Positions 7,756 through 16,098 of a DNA stretch of 54,373 nt are shown piece after piece; the stretch's first letter is position 1; each line of letters starts with the position of its first letter. The stretch is from Gammaproteobacteria bacterium (GTDB lineage: Bacteria; Pseudomonadota; Gammaproteobacteria; SZUA-152): positions 1-54,373 of the forward strand of contig JAKIUF010000031.1 of assembly GCA_021647705.1 (NCBI GenBank). Direction: 5' to 3'. A program made the position numbers and the translations under genes. The notes below the pieces were generated by a model. The model was not told the DNA's origin. It searched no databases and was given only the letters and a program-made list of their open reading frames with translations.

Positions 7756-8367
7756 GTGGCACACCCCACGCTTCCTAGTGATGATGAGCTGATTCCCAGA
7801 CTTCTGGCCAATGATGAAACAAGCTATGCCCAGATTGTCACAGCCTATCATGGGCTTATGGTGCATTTGGCACGCGCCATTGTGGGCGACGCTATTGCCG
7901 ACGAGGTCGCACAGGAAGCCTGGGTTGCTGTGCTACGCGCTTTACCCAAGTTTGAACGCCGCTCCAGCCTGAAAACCTGGATTCTGCGTATTGTCAGCAA
8001 CACCGCCAAAAGCCGTTTGCGTCATGAATCCCGCACAGTGAGCCTGGATGAATCCCTTGAGGAAAGTCCTATTATTGACCCGGCACGCCTCAAACCCAAT
8101 GCCCATTGGGCCAGTCCACCTGCCATGTGGCATGCTGATACACCTGATGCCCTGCTCGCCAGTACGGAATTACGTCGTTGCATCAGCGATGCACTGGCTA
8201 CACTACCACCGCTGCAACGTGCAGCCGTCACGCTTCGAGACATGCAAGGATTAAGTATGGAGGCAATTTGTAAGATTTTAGAGGTTTCTGAGTCTAACGG
8301 AAGAGTCTTGCTCCATCGAGCCAGAAGTCGTATCCAAATGGCCATTGAGGAGCACGAAGGACAATGA
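7756..8367 (+). CDS. ECF-type RNA polymerase sigma factor
   Basis: A group 4 (extracytoplasmic function) sigma factor that directs RNA polymerase to a small stress-type regulon. The 203 residues have sigma region 2 (YAQIVTAYHGLMVHLARAIVGDAIADEVAQEAWVAVLRAL .. LKTWILRIVSNTAKSRLR). A linker containing PIIDPARL and PPAMW precedes region 4 (LRRCISDALATLPPLQRAAVTLRDMQGLSMEAICKILEVSESNGRVLLHRAR). The start is a GTG with AAAGGT about seven bases upstream. It overlaps the next gene, a zinc-finger anti-sigma factor, by ATGA, the usual co-expression. The inducing signal is not evident. Confidence 0.92.
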   Translation: MAHPTLPSDDELIPRLLANDETSYAQIVTAYHGLMVHLARAIVGDAIADEVAQEAWVAVLRALPKFERRSSLKTWILRIVSNTAKSRLRHESRTVSLDESLEESPIIDPARLKPNAHWASPPAMWHADTPDALLASTELRRCISDALATLPPLQRAAVTLRDMQGLSMEAICKILEVSESNGRVLLHRARSRIQMAIEEHEGQ

Positions 8368-8618
8368 TGCCCAGTTGCAAAGACATTACCGAACACTCCA
8401 GTGATTATCTGGATCGCAACCTGCCCTGGTGGAAACGCATGGGTTACTGGCTGCATCTTGCCATGTGTGTGCATTGCCGACGATATGTCGATCAACTCAA
8501 GCTGACAATTGACACCATCGGAAAATCCCCCGAGGCTACGACTCCCAACGTCAGTCAGGAAGAAATACAAGCAATTGTCGAAAAAATGAAGCAATCAACA
8601 AAAAACAAGGATGGCTGA
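8364..8618 (+). CDS. Small zinc-finger anti-sigma factor (zf-HC2/ZAS type)
   Basis: An 84-residue partner and inhibitor of the overlapping ECF sigma factor. The ZAS signature H-x3-C-x2-C is visible as HLAMCVHC (about residues 31-38), which binds zinc. A first Cys occurs at CKDITEHSSDYLDR, as in other zf-HC2 proteins. There is no transmembrane segment, so it is a soluble cytoplasmic anti-sigma and possibly redox- or zinc-responsive. The C-terminal half (VSQEEIQAIVEKMKQSTKNKDG) is helical and charged. Translation is coupled to the sigma gene through a four-base overlap. Confidence 0.87.
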   Translation: MMPSCKDITEHSSDYLDRNLPWWKRMGYWLHLAMCVHCRRYVDQLKLTIDTIGKSPEATTPNVSQEEIQAIVEKMKQSTKNKDG

Positions 8619-8711
8619 GAACCTGCCAAACAAGTGCTCTTTAAAAGCACGGTCCTGGCGACATCTGCCTCGCGGGTGCTACACTCAGTGCCAGTGATTT
8701 TGAGGAGTTTA

Positions 8712-8786
8712 GGAGCGTAGCTCAGCAGGGAAAGCGCGCCGTTCGCAATGACGAAGTCGGGAATTCGATCCTCCCTGGCTCCACCC
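8712..8786 (+). pseudogene. Degenerate tRNA-like sequence (Ala-like, CGC in anticodon position)
   Basis: The sequence keeps a D-arm (TAGCTCAGCAGGGAAAGC), a T-arm with TTCGATC loop and GGGAA/CTCCC stem (8759-8775), and an end GGCTCCACC like tRNA-Ala. The predicted anticodon loop at 8742-8748 would read CGC. Defects: the 5' acceptor strand is one base short (GGAGCG before TAGCTC), acceptor pairs 6 and 7 fail, the anticodon stem has a C-A mismatch, G3:U70 is absent, and the 3' end reads ACCC rather than ACCA. I call it a tRNA pseudogene, 31 bases before an intact tRNA-Arg. A divergent functional tRNA is less likely. Confidence 0.6.
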
Positions 8787-8817
8787 ATTCACACTTTTTT
8801 GCATCCGCATCACCTCT

Positions 8818-8894
8818 GCCCCGGTAGCTCAGTAGGATAGAGCAATCGCCTCCTAAGCGATAGGTCGGACGTTCGAATCGTCTCCGGGGCACCA
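8818..8894 (+). tRNA. tRNA-Arg(CCT)
   Basis: A complete cloverleaf. The acceptor GCCCCGG pairs with CCGGGGC (8884-8890) and is followed by discriminator A and encoded CCA. The D-arm is GCTC..GAGC. The anticodon stem is ATCGC/GCGAT with loop CTCCTAA, so the anticodon is CCT, reading AGG (Arg). The T-arm has the TTCGAAT loop. There are 77 bases including CCA. Confidence 0.95.
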
Positions 8895-8898
8895 CATT

Positions 8899-9213
8899 TC
8901 AGCGTTGTACTTTGGTCAGTTTGCAGGAAATCACATATTGATGTTCGTCGTTGATTTCGCTACGCATCACAATGCCTGTGGCAGATAGCTCAGGTACGAT
9001 TTTCCGGCTGCCGGGTTTAATTTGCAGCGAAACTTCAGAGCCAACATTCAACGGGTCATCGCAGACCATGCTAATGCCCGTTGCCGAAAAATCCACCAAC
9101 TTGGCCACCTGCCAACGCTTGGCAGGCGGCAATAAATACAACACGGGACAGGTCACAGCAATGCGTGGAAACGCCCGTTGGTTTTGCTTGTTGTTGTCGG
9201 TGACGCTGGACAT
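8899..9213 (-). CDS. Stand-alone PilZ domain protein
   Basis: A 104-residue single-domain PilZ protein, a predicted cyclic-di-GMP adaptor. The RxxxR motif is seen as RAFPR (about 13-17) and the DxSxxG motif as DFSATG (about 43-48), both required for ligand binding. The strand pattern then follows (GSEVSLQIKPGSRKIVPELSATGIVMRSEI). No other domain is fused, so it probably acts on a partner by contact. It is transcribed toward the tRNA-Arg gene and stands alone. The partner could be the polysaccharide export or motility machinery elsewhere in the window, but nothing in the sequence ties it to one. Confidence 0.87.
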   Translation of the reverse strand: MSSVTDNNKQNQRAFPRIAVTCPVLYLLPPAKRWQVAKLVDFSATGISMVCDDPLNVGSEVSLQIKPGSRKIVPELSATGIVMRSEINDEHQYVISCKLTKVQR

Positions 9214-9457
9214 TCCCGCTCCGATTCGATTTAAGTCATAATGCCCCGTGCTGCAATGGATTTACGACTGCATAGTGGCGTATGACTCTGCTAATGAACT
9301 GAAAACCCACGAAATTTATCGGCACAAGCGAATAAAAATTAAGCTTATTCACCCATAAAACCCGTGATACTCACTGGCCCTTGCGGCTAAAAATTGAATG
9401 TATAATCCACCACGTTGACTTAACTGACTCTCACCCATCCACCATTGGAAACACGCC

Positions 9458-9733
9458 ATGTCGCAAATCACCGTCGAGCACAACGTCTCACCCGCCAAGC
9501 TGGATGCTATGCACGTAGATAGCTGGGCGACATGGCACAAGGAAATTTCCATTTTTGATTGGACATATGAGACGGATGAAATATGTTACATCCTGGAGGG
9601 GGAAGCCGTGATCACTCCTGATGAAGGCGAACCCATAAGCATACAACGCGGTGACTTGGTGCAATTTCCAGCAGGCATGTCCTGCATCTGGAAGATCATT
9701 GAGGACATGAAAAAACATTACATCTTTAAATAG
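9458..9733 (+). CDS. Small cupin domain protein (DUF861/cupin_3 type)
   Basis: A 91-residue single-domain cupin, similar to the EutQ-like DUF861 group. The cupin motifs are YETDEICYILEGEAVITPDEGEPISIQRGDLVQFPAGMSCIWKI, with the Gly-Asp-Leu-Val-Gln-Phe-Pro-Ala-Gly turn of motif 2. Metal-ligand histidines of motif 1 are replaced by Asp/Glu in this group. The enzymatic role, if any, is unknown. It stands alone between the divergent PilZ gene and the convergent Sel1 gene, with only 15 bases to the latter. Confidence 0.85.
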   Translation: MSQITVEHNVSPAKLDAMHVDSWATWHKEISIFDWTYETDEICYILEGEAVITPDEGEPISIQRGDLVQFPAGMSCIWKIIEDMKKHYIFK

Positions 9734-9748
9734 GCTGTCAGCAATTTT

Positions 9749-10351
9749 TTATTTCACCGCGCGATTCTGATCAACAAAAGCCGTCTGGGTTTTCACCAAA
9801 CGCTTTACCATTTGGTCAAATGCTGTGCGGGCCGGAGCATAATTCGCCGCCTTGGCCTGCCCCAGCCACTTCAGTGCCTGCGGCTCACTACGTTTGATCA
9901 CTTTACCGGAAAAGAACAAACGCCCCAATTCATACTGGGCCGGAGCATACCCCGCAAGCGCCGCTTTTCTGATCCAGGGCAATGCCTGTTTGGGGGATGT
10001 GTCGGGCGGAAGGGCGTTGCTGTATAGATAAAGGTGACCTGCCTTGTAGGCAGCTTTGCGATGCCCCTGTTCCGCCGCCAGTAAAAACCAGTACAGCGCC
10101 TTGGCAGCATTTTTTACTGTACCACGGCCACGTAAATACATATCACCAACGGCGTATTGGTCTTTTGCCTGATGGCTGGAGCGCGCCTTCGCAAGACTTG
10201 TCTTAAAACGCGCCTCCCAGACATAGTCCCCTTCAAAAGCCATAACCTGCTGTATATTGAATGACAAAATCAGCAGCAACACGGGTAACAATAAAACGCG
10301 CAACATCAACCGGCAATTTTTGTGTATTTTGTCCATTGGCCCCCCAGCCAT
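9749..10351 (-). CDS. Secreted Sel1-repeat (TPR-like) protein
   Basis: A 200-residue protein with an N-terminal signal sequence (RLMLRVLLLPVLLLILSFNIQQVMAFEGDY) followed by about three Sel1-like repeats: YAVGDMYLRGRGTVKNAAKALYWFLLAAEQGHRKAAYKAGHLYLYS, KQALPWIRKAALAGYAPAQYELGRLFFSG and PQALKWLGQAKAANYAPARTAF. Such repeats form a periplasmic protein-binding solenoid. The start may instead be the ATG at 10336, which has a GGGGGG run just upstream and gives a more standard signal peptide. It is a single gene with no clear functional link to its neighbours. Confidence 0.8.
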   Translation of the reverse strand: MAGGPMDKIHKNCRLMLRVLLLPVLLLILSFNIQQVMAFEGDYVWEARFKTSLAKARSSHQAKDQYAVGDMYLRGRGTVKNAAKALYWFLLAAEQGHRKAAYKAGHLYLYSNALPPDTSPKQALPWIRKAALAGYAPAQYELGRLFFSGKVIKRSEPQALKWLGQAKAANYAPARTAFDQMVKRLVKTQTAFVDQNRAVK

Positions 10352-10557
10352 TACTACCTACCGCATCCGCATTTTTTATAATCCGAGGCGGTCAACCTGA
10401 TACTATCCATCCGACACAGTCGCTATACCTGCAACCATAGCAAATTACTGGGTCTTTTGTGGAAGCAATATGTTAAGTAATAAGCTATTCATGGTTATTT
10501 TGCAAAAAATGTCCGTCAACAAGCCAATTTCAGTCGAAAATACCCTATAAAAACAGC

Positions 10558-10785
10558 ATGATTATCCCCTACCAGGAACTATCACCGGATGCCTTACAAG
10601 CCCTTGTGGAAGAATTTGTCACCCGCAATGGTACCGATTACGGCAACTGCGAAACCTCGCTGGCAGAAAAAGTGCGGCAGGTGGTGCAACAGCTGGAAAA
10701 AGGTGAAGCGGTGATTGTTTATGACACGGCGATGGAAAGCTGCAATATCACCACCGCTGCACAGGCACAGACCCATAACGATTGA
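10558..10785 (+). CDS. YheU family protein (UPF0270)
   Basis: A 75-residue conserved small protein that begins MIIPYQELSPDALQALVEEFVTRNGTDYG, the diagnostic start of UPF0270/YheU. It continues with SLAEKVRQVVQQLEKGEAVIVYDTAMESCNI. Function is unknown. In gammaproteobacteria it is widespread as a single small gene. The C-terminus is slightly extended. It is followed after 66 bases by an S24-like gene on the same strand. Confidence 0.92.
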   Translation: MIIPYQELSPDALQALVEEFVTRNGTDYGNCETSLAEKVRQVVQQLEKGEAVIVYDTAMESCNITTAAQAQTHND

Positions 10786-10851
10786 AACCTAAGACTGGAA
10801 ACTGAATAATTTATACCATTTTCAGTCTTTAGACATTAGAGAGGAAAGCAA

Positions 10852-11226
10852 ATGTCACACACAGGTTGCAGTTCTGAAGGTATGGAAGCCTTTGTTTTAC
10901 GTGTCATTGGTGACAGTATGTCGCCTGCTTTCGAGGATGGTCACATTATCGTAGTGGACCCAGGTTACCCGCTGATCAGCAACAGCTACGCGGTACTGGT
11001 CAACAAATCAGAAGTGCTGTTTGGTTTATATATGCGTGATGAAAACGGCAGTCGGTTGGAATATCTGAAACCCGGTGAAACACCGATAATGCTGGAAGAT
11101 GATTTTCATCTGAAGGGGGTGGTTACCCAACGTAATGGGCGTCGGCGCAAGGATACCGTGTATTTTGAATATCCATTAACATCTGGCGAAACACCACCCA
11201 ATAAAAAAGATTCGCTATGCCGCTAA
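10852..11226 (+). CDS. Small S24/LexA-like protein, possible pseudo-protease
   Basis: A 124-residue S24-like fold without any DNA-binding domain. The Ser box VIGDSMSPAFEDGHIIVVDPG (about 18-38) matches the LexA/UmuD nucleophile region. The catalytic Lys expected after strand EVxxK lies where this protein reads EVLFGLY, so Lys seems replaced by Gly. LexA-like self-cleavage would then be lost. The family context (small S24 proteins near yheU) is not one I can assign a function. The start has a strong AGAGGAAAG ribosome site. A disordered basic segment (RNGRRRKD) comes near the end. Confidence 0.72.
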   Translation: MSHTGCSSEGMEAFVLRVIGDSMSPAFEDGHIIVVDPGYPLISNSYAVLVNKSEVLFGLYMRDENGSRLEYLKPGETPIMLEDDFHLKGVVTQRNGRRRKDTVYFEYPLTSGETPPNKKDSLCR

Positions 11227-11256
11227 TCTTTCCGGTTTTATTGAGCCAACCTGAAC

Positions 11257-11466
11257 TCAGACACGTTCATCAACATAACGCCCCACGGTGCTAGACTCAT
11301 CGCGTGAACCTCCTGGAGTGCCACTGCCCCCTGTATCGGCCTGTGGGTTATTTTGCGCTGACTCGCCTTGTGCAGCCTCAGGCACCGCTGTTTGCAGTTG
11401 GGCATCACGAGGAGGCTCAGCTTTCACTTCAGGTACCACCGGAATTGGAATATTATTAATTTCCAT
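11257..11466 (-). CDS. Small disordered hypothetical protein
   Basis: A 69-residue product rich in Pro, Glu, Gln, Ser and Gly (PVVPEVKAEPPRDAQLQTAVPEAAQGESAQNN). It has no hydrophobic segment, so it is predicted disordered. The reason to believe it is the start: the ATG at 11466 has AGGAG about nine bases upstream, and the N-terminus MEINNIPIPVVPEV looks like a short conserved head. I do not recognise a family. The plus-strand open frame in the same place has no ribosome site and is Ser/Cys-rich, so I regard it as the shadow. Confidence 0.6.
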   Translation of the reverse strand: MEINNIPIPVVPEVKAEPPRDAQLQTAVPEAAQGESAQNNPQADTGGSGTPGGSRDESSTVGRYVDERV

Positions 11467-11671
11467 GCCCTGCTTCTCCTTTCACTGACGTAAGCAACAC
11501 TTAAAAAATATATTTTAACCTATTGATTCAACAACGAATAACACCATAAAAAAACATCGTATCAACCTCGTTATCGTCCAGCACCCACCCAACTTGAGTG
11601 GTTATTGTACGTTTTTCGCACAACCGATGAACCCCTGAATTTTCCCGCGTCAACCCGTTTGCTGCGCTGCA

Positions 11672-11699
11672 TTGCGCAAGCAAGCCGGACAGGTATACT
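11672..11699 (+). promoter_or_regulatory. Candidate sigma-70 promoter for the 11751 gene
   Basis: TTGCGC at 11672-11677 and TATACT at 11694-11699 are separated by 16 bases, about 50 bases before the ATG at 11751. The -10 matches the consensus closely and the -35 keeps TTG. This is inferred from sequence only. Confidence 0.45.
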
Positions 11700-11750
11700 G
11701 TGTCCCGCAATGCGATACCAAACCCCACAGATCACCGACACTATTAAGCA

Positions 11751-12668
11751 ATGAATCCGGTTCCATTGTTAATTGTGATGGGCACGATCCTGGCTCTGCT
11801 GGCTGTGCAGCGTTGGCTGATCCACATAGGGTCACCGCGAAATAAAAACCTGCACAAAGAAAACATTCCTCCAAAACCAAAAAAAGCATCTGCGCAACCT
11901 CTAACAGTCACACAACCGAATCAACAGTCTCCCCGTCAACATGGCCGAAAATTAACCGAGGGACTGTCCGTTACCGGACTGGATGAGCGGGGCATTGATA
12001 GCCTGAAAGCATTAATCGACAAAAAAGAGACTGATGCTATCAGCACTTTTCTGGCCTTTAACCGTCCAGTTTTTGTGGAAATTGATACCTATCTGGCCCA
12101 GCAACGACAGCAGAAGGAAAACGAAGCGCCACCTTCACCCACACAAGCACTGCTCATAAAGCTGCTGGAACCGCTCACCAAAACCGAGCGTAAACTGCTG
12201 ATGGAATTCAACCCAAAAGCAACACGACTGATTTCCCGGGATTTGATGTCCCGCTTTGGCGGCCACGAATTTGGCATTTATTTTGGCCACTACGCGGCTC
12301 GCCCGCAATCAGTAACTCTGCACATTCCGCCACTTGACCCGGATCGCAAAATTCTGGAAGACCTGACGAAATCCCGAATTGCCAGCAAGGGCCGACACAT
12401 TCCATTAAGCGCACGACTGACGGTATTAAAAATGAGCCAGCTGCGACAAATGGCCAAAGACCTCAACCTGGATAAAAAATTCACCCGCAAACAGGCTGCG
12501 GCAGAAGCGTTGGCTACCGTACCCGGTGCCGCTGTACTACTCTCAATGCAATACGTGATCGACGATTTATTCATGCTCATGCCCATTAAGGAAGACGTTG
12601 TCCTCGTCAAACATGAATGGTCGTATCTCCAAGCCTACGCGAAAATGCTCAGCGGTCTAAAGCTGTGA
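11751..12668 (+). CDS. Hypothetical membrane-anchored protein
   Basis: A 305-residue protein I do not recognise. It starts with one transmembrane segment (PLLIVMGTILALLAVQRWL, about 4-22), then a basic, Pro/Gln-rich linker to about residue 68. A helical soluble part follows (GLDERGIDSLKALIDKKETDAISTFLAFNRPVFVEIDTYLAQQRQ; LLIKLLEPLTKTERKLLMEFNP). A mixed region follows (FGIYFGHYAARPQSVTLHIPPLDPDRKIL), ending in a helical domain with FTRKQAAAEALATVPGAAVLL. N-in topology with a cytoplasmic body seems likely from the positively charged residues after the segment. It is monocistronic, 106 bases before the M16 protease gene. No catalytic motif is evident. Confidence 0.75.
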   Translation: MNPVPLLIVMGTILALLAVQRWLIHIGSPRNKNLHKENIPPKPKKASAQPLTVTQPNQQSPRQHGRKLTEGLSVTGLDERGIDSLKALIDKKETDAISTFLAFNRPVFVEIDTYLAQQRQQKENEAPPSPTQALLIKLLEPLTKTERKLLMEFNPKATRLISRDLMSRFGGHEFGIYFGHYAARPQSVTLHIPPLDPDRKILEDLTKSRIASKGRHIPLSARLTVLKMSQLRQMAKDLNLDKKFTRKQAAAEALATVPGAAVLLSMQYVIDDLFMLMPIKEDVVLVKHEWSYLQAYAKMLSGLKL

Positions 12669-12774
12669 CATGATCAAATTACTGATTCAATATCAACCCA
12701 TCATTGTTCTTTAACTATAACTATTCACGCGGCATCAACAAACTGATGCACGCTGCTAACCACGAGACCCTTTA

Positions 12775-15717
12775 ATGAGCGCACCCGCAAACACTACGCA
12801 GGAAATTCCAGCCCACACGGGCTTTCGCCATCTTCGTCGAGAATTCGTCGAGTCACTGAACCTGAGCATTGATGAATTTGAACACACCAATACTGGTGCA
12901 AAACATTTTCACCTTGCGGCAGACAACAGTGAAAATGTTTTTCTGGTCGGCTTGCGCACCGTACCGACCGACTCAAATGGCGTTGCGCATATTCTTGAAC
13001 ACACGGCTCTTTGTGGCAGTCAGCGTTATCCCGTACGCGACCCGTTTTTTATGATGATCCGACGTTCGCTCAACACCTTTATGAATGCCTTCACCAGCAG
13101 TGACTGGACGGCTTACCCCTTTGCCAGCCAAAACCGCAAAGATTTTTTCAATCTGCTCGATGTTTATCTGGATGCCGTGTTTTTTTCCAACCTGGACGAG
13201 CTCGATTTTGCTCAGGAAGGTCACCGCATTGAATTTGAGACACCGGACGATCCCGACAGTGAACTGACGTTTAAAGGTGTGGTTTTCAATGAAATGAAAG
13301 GTGCCATGAGTTCACCCGTCAGTACTCTGTGGCAGGCGCTGACAAAATACACTTTCCCTACCAATACTTATCATTTTAACAGCGGGGGCGAACCCGCTGA
13401 CATCCCCGATTTAAGCTATGCCGAACTCAAGGCTTTTTATAAAAAACACTACCATCCCTCCAATGCCATTTTTATGACTTATGGCGACATTCCCGCAGTG
13501 GAATTGCAACAACAATTTGAAGAGCGGGTGCTGAATCAATTTCAACAATCAGATGAGCATATTTTTGTGCCCGATGAAAAGCGCTTTGTGGCACCACTTA
13601 ACGTGGAAGAGTTTTACGCGCTGGATGAATCCGAACAGGATGGTGACAAAACGCATATTGTGGTGAACTGGTTATTAGGTGCTTCCACCGATTTACGTAC
13701 AGCACTCACCGCAGAATTATTGGAGGGAGTCTTACTGGAAGACAGTGCATCTCCCCTGCAACATGCTTTGGAAACCACAAACCTCGGCACCGCCCCCTCC
13801 CCTCTTTGTGGCTTGGATAACTCCAATAAGGAAATGACCTTTATTTGTGGTGTGGAGGGTAGCAATACGGACAACATGCAAGCTGTTGAGGACTTGATCA
13901 TTTCAACCCTGGAAAAGGTTGTCAGTGACGGTATTCCACAACAACGTGTTGAAGCCGTGCTACACCAACTGGAGTTGCAACAGCGTGAAATTACCGGTGA
14001 TTCCTATCCTTACGGGCTACAACTGATTCTGGATGCCCTGCCTACTGCCATACACTATGGCGACACCCTGAAAGCCTTCAACCTAGAGCCTGCCCTCAAA
14101 CAGTTGCGCTCAGACATTGAAGACCCGGCATTTATCACCCGTCTGATTCAGGAACAACTATTGGATAACCCGCATCGTGTCCGTCTGACATTAAAGCCTG
14201 ATGCACAATTGGATGCCCGTCGCGATGCCGCAGAGGCAGCCCGTCTGGCAAAAATCAAGGCAAGTCTCAGCGAAGAAGAAAAACAGAATGTTGTGCAACT
14301 CGCCGGGAAACTTGAAAAACGCCAAAACCAACAGGATGATGAAAGTATCCTGCCCAAAGTAGGGTTGGAAGATGTGCCACATCAACTCAATATCGCCACT
14401 GGCAAAAAAACCACGATACAGGGACGGCCAACCCACAGCTTTGCACAAGGCACCAATGGCCTTGTTTATCAGCAGTTAATCGTTGACCTGCCAAAAATGG
14501 ATGATGAGCTGCTGGCCATCCTACCTTATTACACCAATTGTCTGACAGAACTCGGTTGTGATAAACGCGACTACCTCACCATGCAGGAATTGCAAAGCAG
14601 TGTAAGTGGCGGTATTGGTGCTTACACCGCATTACGCGGCGCTATCGATAACGAGCAAAACAGCAATGGCCATTTCATTTTATCCGGCAAAGCACTAGCA
14701 CGAAATCACTCCGCATTCAGTGAGCTCATGCGTGATATTTTCCATCACACACGTTTTGATGAACACGAACGCATTCGTGAACTCATGGCGCAGTTACGCG
14801 CCAGTCGCGAACAAGGTATTACCGGCCGTGGTCACATGCTGGCCATGCAGGCTGCCGGCTCAGGAATGAGTCCGGCTGCGGCACTGAAATATCGTTTGTC
14901 CGGTTTACTGGGTATCACTAATATTAAACAACTGGACGACAGTCTTGATGACAAAACCGCACTGTCTCAATTGACTGAAAAAATGGCGGCATTGCATAAC
15001 ATATTGCAAAGCAGTCCCAGCCAGTTTTTATTAATCGGTGAAGATGAAAACCTGAATGCCTTGCAACAAGACTGCGACGCACTTTGGAACACTGGCAAAC
15101 AAGAAAAAACCGCACCTTTCACCTTGTCGAACAAACGTGAAACGGTAAAAGAGCTATGGACCACCAGTACATCGGTGAATTTTTGCGCCAAAGCCTACCC
15201 AACAGTGCCGGTTGCTCATCCCGATGCGGCCGCTCTGGCCGTACTCGGCGGATTTTTACGCAACGGGTTTCTGCACCGTGTTATTCGTGAGCAGGGGGGA
15301 GCTTATGGCGGTGGTGCCAGCCATGATTCCGACAGTGCCAGTTTCCGTTTCTATTCCTACCGTGACCCACGGCTGGTAGAAACATTGAATGACTTTGATC
15401 ATGCCATTGACTGGCTACTGACGGAAAAACACGAATGGCGTCAGGTGGAAGAAGCCATTCTTGGCGTTATTAGCAGCCTGGACAAACCCTCTTCCCCAGC
15501 TGGCGAAGCCAAAGACGCCTTTCACAGTGCGCTTTATGGTCGCACACCGGAACAGCGTCACCAGCACCGCCAGCGTATTCTGGCCGTAACGCTGGAAGAC
15601 TTGCAACGGGTAGGAAAGACTTATTTAAAACCGGAGCTGGCCAGCACAGCGGTGATCAGCAATCCGCAGTCAGGTGAAATAGCCGATGAACTGGGTTTGA
15701 CGTTGCATCAGGTGTGA
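12775..15717 (+). CDS. M16C family zinc metalloprotease (presequence protease-like)
   Basis: A 980-residue peptidasome of the PreP/insulinase type that would enclose and degrade short unfolded peptides. The inverted zinc motif HILEH (H72-x2-E75-H76) is intact. The distal Glu comes from the following helix (GHRIEFETPDDPDSELTFKGVVFNEMKGAMSSPVS). The four-domain layout of M16C is visible: the active half up to about 500, a helical hinge (ARLAKIKASLSEEEKQNVVQLAGKLEKRQNQ, about 487-520), and an inactive half with VIREQGGAYGGGASHDSDSASFRFYSYRDPR (R/Y residues that contact peptide). There is no signal peptide, so it is cytoplasmic. It stands alone. Confidence 0.93.
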   Translation: MSAPANTTQEIPAHTGFRHLRREFVESLNLSIDEFEHTNTGAKHFHLAADNSENVFLVGLRTVPTDSNGVAHILEHTALCGSQRYPVRDPFFMMIRRSLNTFMNAFTSSDWTAYPFASQNRKDFFNLLDVYLDAVFFSNLDELDFAQEGHRIEFETPDDPDSELTFKGVVFNEMKGAMSSPVSTLWQALTKYTFPTNTYHFNSGGEPADIPDLSYAELKAFYKKHYHPSNAIFMTYGDIPAVELQQQFEERVLNQFQQSDEHIFVPDEKRFVAPLNVEEFYALDESEQDGDKTHIVVNWLLGASTDLRTALTAELLEGVLLEDSASPLQHALETTNLGTAPSPLCGLDNSNKEMTFICGVEGSNTDNMQAVEDLIISTLEKVVSDGIPQQRVEAVLHQLELQQREITGDSYPYGLQLILDALPTAIHYGDTLKAFNLEPALKQLRSDIEDPAFITRLIQEQLLDNPHRVRLTLKPDAQLDARRDAAEAARLAKIKASLSEEEKQNVVQLAGKLEKRQNQQDDESILPKVGLEDVPHQLNIATGKKTTIQGRPTHSFAQGTNGLVYQQLIVDLPKMDDELLAILPYYTNCLTELGCDKRDYLTMQELQSSVSGGIGAYTALRGAIDNEQNSNGHFILSGKALARNHSAFSELMRDIFHHTRFDEHERIRELMAQLRASREQGITGRGHMLAMQAAGSGMSPAAALKYRLSGLLGITNIKQLDDSLDDKTALSQLTEKMAALHNILQSSPSQFLLIGEDENLNALQQDCDALWNTGKQEKTAPFTLSNKRETVKELWTTSTSVNFCAKAYPTVPVAHPDAAALAVLGGFLRNGFLHRVIREQGGAYGGGASHDSDSASFRFYSYRDPRLVETLNDFDHAIDWLLTEKHEWRQVEEAILGVISSLDKPSSPAGEAKDAFHSALYGRTPEQRHQHRQRILAVTLEDLQRVGKTYLKPELASTAVISNPQSGEIADELGLTLHQV

Positions 15718-15822
15718 CGAAACGGTAGCGCCTCTAATGCTTTAATGTCGAAACTAAGGGAGTAAGATGTTTTTCATATCGTCGCCAGCGATCTACAGAA
15801 GATTTGTAGATGGGCTGGCGCA

Positions 15823-15862
15823 CTTGCAAGTTGCTTGCAAGTTGCTTGCAAGTTGCTTGCAA
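15823..15862. repeat. Short tandem repeat, 11 bp x about 3.6
   Basis: CTTGCAAGTTG is repeated from 15823, 15834 and 15845, with a last partial unit at 15856-15862. Each unit contains the self-complementary CTTGCAAG. It lies between the end of the M16 protease gene and the small ORF after cysC, so it is intergenic. Related CTTGCAA words occur at about 27183 and 27210. Confidence 0.9.
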
Positions 15863-15921
15863 TGATAGCATTCAGAAGCATCTGCAAAATAAAGCCAATC
15901 ATGAGGAAATTCAGGAGTGTT

Positions 15922-16098
15922 TTATCTACAATACGTGCCCTCTCCCCATTTAAGCCCCCTTCTCATATTTTCAACGTAAGATTTACCTGCCATTTGTAAA
16001 GCGCTTTCAGTAATGCCATCCAGTAGTTTGTAGAAATTTTGAGCGCTGTTTAGTCGTTTATAGAGTGCTGTAAGAGCTGCGCTGCCGTATATATTCAT
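15922..16098 (-). CDS. Small ORF (58 aa) coupled to cysC
   Basis: The ATG at 16098 overlaps the TGA of cysC as ATGA, the classic coupling overlap. The frame runs 58 codons to a TAA at 15922. The product ([23 protein letters not shown] .. [30 protein letters not shown]) looks amphipathic-helical and soluble, with several aromatic and basic residues and no obvious domain. I do not recognise it. Evidence for reality is the overlap and the protein-like composition. The alternative is a chance frame after the operon's last true gene. Confidence 0.45.
   Translation of the reverse strand: MNIYGSAALTALYKRLNSAQNFYKLLDGITESALQMAGKSYVENMRRGLKWGEGTYCR

Noticed and set aside
11288-11488. Plus-strand 66-codon frame opposite the small disordered gene
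   Set aside because: It lacks a ribosome site, while the minus frame has AGGAG at good distance.
15823-15862. Possible CRISPR array from the regular repeats
   Set aside because: Units are 11 bp with no spacers; a simple tandem repeat.
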